64,000 bases of DNA from Multifurca ochricompacta. Lineage: Eukaryota > Basidiomycota > Agaricomycetes > Russulales > Russulaceae. Made by a program: the position numbers and the translations under genes. This document shows, one piece after another, positions 58,869 to 64,000 of the stretch. The DNA lies in the NCBI GenBank assembly GCA_022496185.1, contig WTXG01000095.1, positions 62,001 to 126,000 of the forward strand, written 5' to 3'. The notes under the pieces were generated by a model. That model worked only from the letters and a program-made list of their open reading frames with translations, did not search any database and was not told where the DNA came from. Within the stretch, counting starts at the first letter, position 1. Every line of letters begins with the position of its first letter.

Positions 58869-59232
58869 TGGGAAATTATAATATTCTGGGAATGTAAACC
58901 ATGATTAAATAGCTCTATTCCAGGTCCCATCAATATTAAGATAACTATGGTAACCATATATTAAGGATTGGTTGCTGTACATTTGGTGGAGCATCAGATT
59001 CTGATATTTCTGATACCCCCTCACAAAACTGAGTCAATGAGTCCCCAATTTGAAATGGGCATAGCTCCACAGGTTTTGATCAGAATTACATAATCATTGT
59101 TGCATTACATAGCCCTTATCTTGTACCTTTTATGGTACACCAAGACTTTGTTTATATTTGTTTTGGTTGATGCAATATTCAACAAACAGTGCAAAAGTGC
59201 AAAACATTGACTCAGTTTTGTGAGGCACTGTA

Positions 59233-59462
59233 TATAAACCCTTTAGGAATGGTATGGACAGCTCCAGACTGTCCACTTGTGATCTGGTTCCTGATTACCT
59301 AGGAGATTAGCCCCACCCTGTGGAAGGCTTCTCATCCCTTGTCCTTGAGCTGTTTGCTTCGCCTTCCTGCACTTTCACCCTCACTCTCATCCTTTGCCCC
59401 CTTCCCAAATCATTCCCCTTTGCATACAACCCACTGTCCAGGCAGTCAACAGTGAGTTGTAA
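59233..59462. other. unassigned sequence between Tc1 fold-back and GyC gag
   Basis: CT-rich, no recognised ORF. It ends near GAGTTGTAACAG, after which GyC copy 2 gag homology begins. The exact junction is uncertain by a few bases. Confidence 0.4.
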
Positions 59463-59675
59463 CAGACATGGTAATCTTGGGTGCAACTGTTGGAGCCAGT
59501 AAACTAGTGGCTATAACTCATGCTTTGGTGTTAAGTTCTTTGGTGTATTTGTCAGGGTCAGAGTCAGTAACAATGGCAGGAGGTTGCTCTCTCCAAGGCC
59601 CTAAGCTGTATTCTGGTGGGGCAGGTCCTGTGGTGACCCAGGAATGTTTGCTATCAGAGTAATGGATATGGTACC
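59463..59675 (-). pseudogene. GyC copy 2 gag fragment (inner part)
   Basis: Minus-strand homology to the acidic and linker part of GyC gag (SDSKHSWVTTGPAPPEYSLGPW, ATVTDSD). It stops at ATGGTACC, the hAT target duplication, and continues at 61624. Confidence 0.8.
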
Positions 59676-59772
59676 TAGTGATTGTCAAAGGGTTTCATAC
59701 CCGCATGGGTAAGCGCCACAGGTTTTGCCGGGTATGGGTACGGGTATATGGCTCCCAACCCGTGGAAGCCCA

Positions 59773-60284
59773 TGTCAAACAATCATGCTGCTGGTTATAC
59801 TGACTGTGGTTAGTAGCGGTTAGGCTAAAAGACAAGTAGTACTTCAGAGGTTAGAAGAACTCTAATATAACTATACTACTGACCTAAAAGACAAGTAGTC
59901 TACAGAAGACAGTTAGTCAAAGGTAAAGAAGAGTATAGTAAAAGGAACTTACACTTCAGAGGTTAGAAGAACTCTGAAGTGGAAGAGACAAAACAGACAC
60001 CCTTATATACCCATAAGGGCCAGGGGAAATGGTCTGTGCGCACTGGGAATAAGTCCACAAGTGCCGGACAATAAACAGAGAGGGATAAAGGCCATTGGCC
60101 AAAGAGATATCACATGCTTACTGTGCATTACTAAGTCCATCACTAATCAGCTGAGTAAGGAGAGAAAGAAATGTAATAAAGATAACATAAAAAGTCCGAT
60201 ACTCCGAGATCTAATCTAATCTAATCTACAGCTGAAGCGAACCTTAGATGCCTGAAGCACCTCTAGACACGTCCTGTGTCAACA
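59773..60284. repeat. Cop1-related LTR inside the hAT element (512 bp)
   Basis: Starts TGTCAAACAATCATG and ends CTGTGTCAACA. It aligns along its length with the Cop1 LTR (shared ACTTCAGAGGT, GGACTTATTCCCA-type and CTAATCTAATCT blocks) but is clearly diverged. No internal element sequence and no clear TSD are seen. Confidence 0.75.
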
Positions 60285-60739
60285 ACCTGTACCCGCGCAG
60301 CGGGTTTGGTGGGTATAGGCGCCGATTATGCATTGACAAGATCAGTAGAATTTCTGAGATAAAACACATCTGCAGCCACAAAATACAAGATCTCGTCTGA
60401 TGTATGCTACAGGGTTGTGTTAAATATGTTCTAGTATTATCATACAAAATATCAAAGCAGATTAACGGTGTGATGTAAAATAAAATCCTTATCAGTGATC
60501 CACTTTCTTGAAAACCATGATACATCTGTTTTATTAATGTGCAACCAATTCTGCCGGTCTGGCACTATCTAAAATACACTCTAGACTACTTTAGACTGTA
60601 TTGTAATCTAATTATCAAATTAGTTTGCTGAAACAAGGCCCGCGTGTATCTACAAGCTGCATGGGGCAGCAACTACATTGCATCGCATGGTGGTCTGACC
60701 TCCTTCCTATTAAGGAAGGTTGACTTAAACGCACCAGGA

Positions 60740-61480
60740 CAGTCGCGCTTGTATGAAATGAAACCAGAATGATAAAATAATAATGTAAATAAAAGATCCT
60801 TTTAATCTTCTGAACATAAACCAACAATTTTTGAGGGATCTTGAGTAGCCATAAATGAACACGTTGTGTCCAAGTGCTTATCTCCTTGACCGGGATGGCC
60901 TGGGCCATTTATCCAAAATGCGCAGAAATGCAAAGAACAGTCACACTTGTATAAAATTGAAACCAGAATAATAAAATAAAAATGGAATAATAAATTATCT
61001 TAATCTTATGAACATAAAATAGGAATCTTTGAGGGATCTTGAGTAGCCATAAATGAACGCGTTGTGTCCAAGTGTGTATCTCCTTGACCAGGATGTCCCG
61101 GGCCGGATATCCGAAATGTGCAATGCAAGTAAAGAACTTGCACGCGTTTCATTTTATGGGTAACCCAGGTATCAAAACAATTATCCAGGGGTTACCCCTG
61201 CAAATTGCTATGTGTTCATCAAATTATTTTGCATTCTGTGTGGTTATCTGACAGGCTTTTCATCAATGTTCTATAACATCCTATCTAATCATCTCTGTAT
61301 ACTGTATTTTAGTTGTGCTTGTATAAAATTGACAGCAGAATAATAAAATAAAAATGGAATAATGAATTATCTTAATCTTCTGAACATAAAATAAGAGTCA
61401 TTGAGGGATCTTAAGCAGCCACAAATGAACGCGTTGTGTATCTTCTTGGTCTGGGAAGGCCCGGGCCGGGTATCCGAAAT
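60740..61480. repeat. internal repeats of the hAT element (about three units)
   Basis: A unit containing AATAATAAAATAAAAATGG, then CTTAATCTTxTGAACATAAA, then GAGGGATCTTGAGTAGCCA, AATGAACGCGTTGTG and CCGGGCCGG occurs three times (about 60760-60905, 60950-61100, 61320-61470) with moderate divergence. Confidence 0.7.
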
Positions 61481-61623
61481 GCGCAATGCAAGTAAAGAAC
61501 TTGCACACATTTTCACAGGTGACCCGCGGGTAACCCGTGGGTTACCTGTACCCATAGTGACAGGTATGGGTACGGGTACAGGTACCAACGAGGATACCCC
61601 AGGGTTACCCCTGCCAATCACTA

Positions 61624-61814
61624 ATGGTACCAAACCCATTTCTGTTCATCATATTCAACTGGCTGGTACTGGTCACCATAATAGACGTAGTATCCAAACT
61701 TGGTTCCAAATCTTTCCAAATGGCAGAGCCAAGGATTCTCTGAGAGAGATTGTCCTTGTCCCATCACTCAATAGGTTCTTCATGGTGGAGGGTCTGGCTC
61801 CTGGATGAAGCCAC
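61624..61814 (-). pseudogene. GyC copy 2 gag fragment (N-terminal part)
   Basis: Minus strand from GTG GCT TCA TCC AGG (GTG at 61812-61814, A at -3), an equivalent of residues 1-60 of GyC gag, with stops and small indels. It keeps the GTG start and its context. It breaks at the hAT TSD. Confidence 0.8.
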
Positions 61815-61833
61815 AGTGGGAGACTCAACTTAA

Positions 61834-63129
61834 TGTTATGCCTGGTACAGGCATTCATCACAACATGTGAGTTCAGGTCATGTAGCAGAACTACAAGTCA
61901 AAGGCACACTGTGTTACAGGTATGTGGAGTTTGGTGATAGAGTCAATACCAAGGAGCTAATCCCTTAGTATTGTTGAGCAGAAGAGTGTCACAGCTCTAC
62001 TTTATTTTTCCTTTTCTTTTCTCCCTTTTGGATCACATGACTGTGGGAAGATTACCCAGCAGTCTCAACACATGATCATGGGAATGTAGTCGTGACATGG
62101 ATCATGTGACCGAGTCACATGTAATAGTCACATGCTGCTTAGTCAGCACAAGAGCCACTCAACAATAACAAGTCGACTTTCTATTGTGTTTACCACAATA
62201 GGCAAGGCCCCACAGTCTAGATGGTTCTAGACCAAGTGGAGCTGTTATCAAGATAAGAGGAGTCCAGCCTAGAAGGTTCTAGGTAAGTGGAGCTCTAGAT
62301 AAGGGCCCAGGTTGGGCCATGGCCAATTTTAGCACAGAACCACATGTATCAGTAGATAGATGTGTTCCAGACCTAAGGGCTAGACTACATATCAGTTATC
62401 TACTCCACAGTGACATCATTATGACATCACACTGTGGAGCATGATCAGTCAGCAGAGTAAAGCAGCTTACGAATCACAAAGATAAGGCTCAGTCAGCAAT
62501 ACAGCTGACTGATACTTGCTGATTCTTGCTTACACTTATCGCTTACCTTGTTACACTGAGAAATGTATATAAGACCCTCTGTAACAGCCTGTAGCCCCCC
62601 ATCTTGTCCTCTTGGGGCTGCAGGTGAGTAACTGTCTACATGAGTTCAATACATAGTGCTAATGGTATACTGCCTCCCTGTGTGACTCGATCCTTTGGAT
62701 CTTGTCCTCTTGGGGCTGCAGCTTCTTCCAGTTTCAGAACGCTGTCATTGTGGTTGAATAAACCACAGTGGGTGACACAGTTCCTGGTCATTGCTTAACG
62801 TGTGACGTTTGCCTCCGCAGTACGCCCAATGACAAAGGTCACTTTCACCTTTGCCCTTTTTGTTTCTAAGTGTACACGGAGCTTCACCCGTTACAAAGAG
62901 TGCCAGAAGCACTGAGACAGTTCAAAGTCAGATCTTAGAGACTACCCAGAAGGCAATGCACCAAGTCAATTAAGAAGTCGAATCTAAGGAATACAAAGTA
63001 TTTAGACAGGTCTTTATATATGCAATCAACTGCAGGGTTCCAATCAGAGTCTCATAGATACATATCAACAAGGTCATCAAATACAGTAAGAATAGTCAAA
63101 AGGGGAAATGGGGCCAAAGTGGGTCAGAT
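61834..63129 (-). repeat. GyC copy 2 LTR, split by solo GyD LTR and by Cop1
   Basis: GyC LTR sequence at 61834-61986 and 62896-63129 (starting TGTTATGCCTGG), ending GGGTCAGAT where the Cop1 LTR begins. The missing end is found inverted at 26983-27210. The primer-site equivalent (AGACTCAACTT on the plus strand) is at 61821-61831. Confidence 0.85.
61987..62895 (+). repeat. solo GyD LTR (909 bp) in GyC LTR (TSD AAGAG)
   Basis: Starts TGTCACAGCTCTAC, ends CACCCGTTACA, flanked by AAGAG (61982-61986, 62896-62900). It contains TATATAA at 62566-62572 and ATCTTGTCCT at 62601-62610, the 5' transcript end predicted from the primer site at 38054-38063. Confidence 0.93.
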
Positions 63130-64000
63130 TGTTGAACACAGGAGATGTTCGGTGATGCTTCAGGCATCAGGTGATTAGATTAGCTACTTTGTAGATTAGA
63201 TTAGATACCGGAGTTTCGGACTATTTACCATATCATTATTACTTTCTTTCTCACATTCCGCAGTAGCTGACTGATACACCATGTAACATGTAATTTCTGT
63301 AGTGGCCAATGGCCTTTCTCCCTCATGTTTGTTGTTTGGACTTTGTCCGGCACTTGTGGACTTATTCCCAGTGCACAGACCACCTCTTGATTAGTATATA
63401 AGGGTGTCTGTTTCGTCTCTTACACTTCAGAGTTTCTTCTACCTCTGAAGTGTAAGTTCCTACTCTACTATCTATCATACCTTAAGACTAACTCTTGTAT
63501 ATAGAACTTGTCTTTGTCTAGGTCAGTAGTATAGTATTATAGAGTTTCTTCTACCTCTGAAGCAACTTGTCTTTGTCTAGCCTAACCCGCTAACCTTACA
63601 GTCAGTATGCTGCGCACATGCCTGTTTCACAGGTTATGGGCCCTGAGCAAGCTTTACTGATCTGTCTTCTCTTTTGATCAGTCCAACTTTTTCTTCAAGC
63701 TCACTGCTTCAAGACTTCACTCTTCCCAATCACCAGTCACAGTGAGCTTCGACTTTCTTTTTCTCTTGCCCTTAACTGTCCACAAGGTGGTGCGCTTTAT
63801 GTGCCCACCTTGATCTGTCTGGCTAGTCCCTCAGGGGATTCTTGCAAAAGGTGATGAGGGACCCTAAGCGGGTGAAACACCTTGAGTTCCTCATGTGTGC
63901 TCTAAGTAAATAGTATTCATAGTTGTAGCTGGGTTTTCGTCCCATCCATAGCCTTAGTAGGCCCCTTGCCCAGAAGGCTTGGAGCTATAGGTTCAGTCAA
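63130..64000 (+). mobile_element. Cop1 copy 2: 5' LTR and leader, runs off the window
   Basis: LTR 63130-63631 (502 bp, TGTTGAACAC...TTTCACA), then the half-tRNA-Met primer site GGTTATGGGCCC (63632-63643) and a leader nearly identical to 33822 downwards. It is inserted in the GyC copy 2 LTR after CAGAT. The gag-pol part lies beyond 64000. Confidence 0.92.

Larger units (their letters stand above)
57609..59230. mobile_element. Tc1/mariner fold-back element: near-perfect 1.6-kb palindrome (TSD TA)
   Basis: Starts CAGTGCCTCACAAAACTGAG and ends with its reverse complement, flanked by TA. The whole left arm (57609 to about 58380) is repeated inverted in the right arm (about 58450 to 59230), apparently without difference by eye; the central unique part is only about 70-100 bp. 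Each arm carries the 5' half of a Tc1-type transposase gene. The length is 1,622 bp. Confidence 0.9.
59676..61623. mobile_element. hAT-like non-autonomous element in GyC gag (TSD ATGGTACC)
   Basis: Ends TAGTGATTG...CAATCACTA are inverted, and an 8-bp duplication ATGGTACC lies on both sides (59668-59675, 61624-61631), diagnostic of hAT. Subterminal sequence is full of GGGTA/TACCC motifs. No transposase frame is present. It contains a copia-type LTR (59773-60284) and three diverged copies of an internal unit. Confidence 0.85.

Noticed and set aside
60740..61480. Regularly spaced repeats as a CRISPR-like array
   Set aside because: Units are long, diverged, only three, and lie inside a eukaryotic hAT element.
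1..64000. tRNA or rRNA genes
   Set aside because: I looked for A/B-box-like and T-arm patterns and rRNA motifs by eye and found none convincing; the tRNA-iMet match near 33811 is a 12-nt primer site only.

Overview
The window is fungal, almost certainly a filamentous basidiomycete (Agaricomycotina). Genes are broken by many short GT-AG introns (about 47-160 bp), coding DNA is interspersed with microsatellites and homopolymers, and the right part is packed with chromodomain Ty3/gypsy, Ty1/copia, hAT and Tc1/mariner elements. A Rhizoctonia-like (Ceratobasidiaceae) source is my guess only.

Left part (1-26.5 kb) is host sequence. It holds one unrecognised single-exon ORF (133-819), a 5'-truncated amino-acid permease relic (4018-5281) beside a nearly complete 11-exon LAT/MUP1-type permease (7017-9006), a 12-exon mitochondrial 3-methylcrotonyl-CoA carboxylase beta subunit gene on the minus strand (14330-17246), a class B bHLH transcription factor (20106-21628), and a 3-exon YciI-family gene on the minus strand (25697-26456). 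The permease, carboxylase and bHLH genes each contain single-base deletions, mostly in homopolymers. These look more like consensus errors than decay. No pathway links the genes except that leucine catabolism (carboxylase) and amino-acid uptake (permease) are loosely related.

Right part (26.5-64 kb) is a nest of transposable elements with no host gene. I name the families here. GyA, GyC and GyD are Ty3/gypsy; GyA is shown directly to be a chromovirus with PR-RT-RH-IN-chromodomain, and the others are its relatives. Cop1 is Ty1/copia. Verified nesting by target-site duplications (TSDs): GyA(+) 38215-53658 (TSD ATGAC) sits in a GyD LTR. GyA(-) 40109-48054 (TSD AGGGA) sits inside the gag gene of GyA(+). 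Solo LTR E 44732-45221 (TSD CAACG) sits in GyA(-) pol. Solo GyA LTRs sit in Cop1 (TSD CATTC) and in GyD gag (TSD CCTTT). A solo GyD LTR 61987-62895 (TSD AAGAG) sits in a GyC LTR. A hAT-like element 59676-61623 (TSD ATGGTACC) sits in GyC gag. A Tc1 fold-back palindrome lies at 57609-59230 (TSD TA).

The most interesting points: (1) the TSD and the interrupted GyC LTR show that the two inverted Cop1 copies have exchanged flanks, so about 29 kb between them is inverted (or misassembled); (2) all three gypsy families have a primer-binding site complementary to the predicted first ~11 nt of their own transcript, the Tf1-style self-priming arrangement; (3) gag in all three families starts at a conserved GUG in a perfect Kozak-like context, with no AUG available after the upstream in-frame stop; (4) gag in all three ends NNU-UUU-U(GA/AG) with pol in the -1 frame; (5) GyA carries an extra third ORF downstream of the chromodomain with four zinc-knuckle-like motifs.
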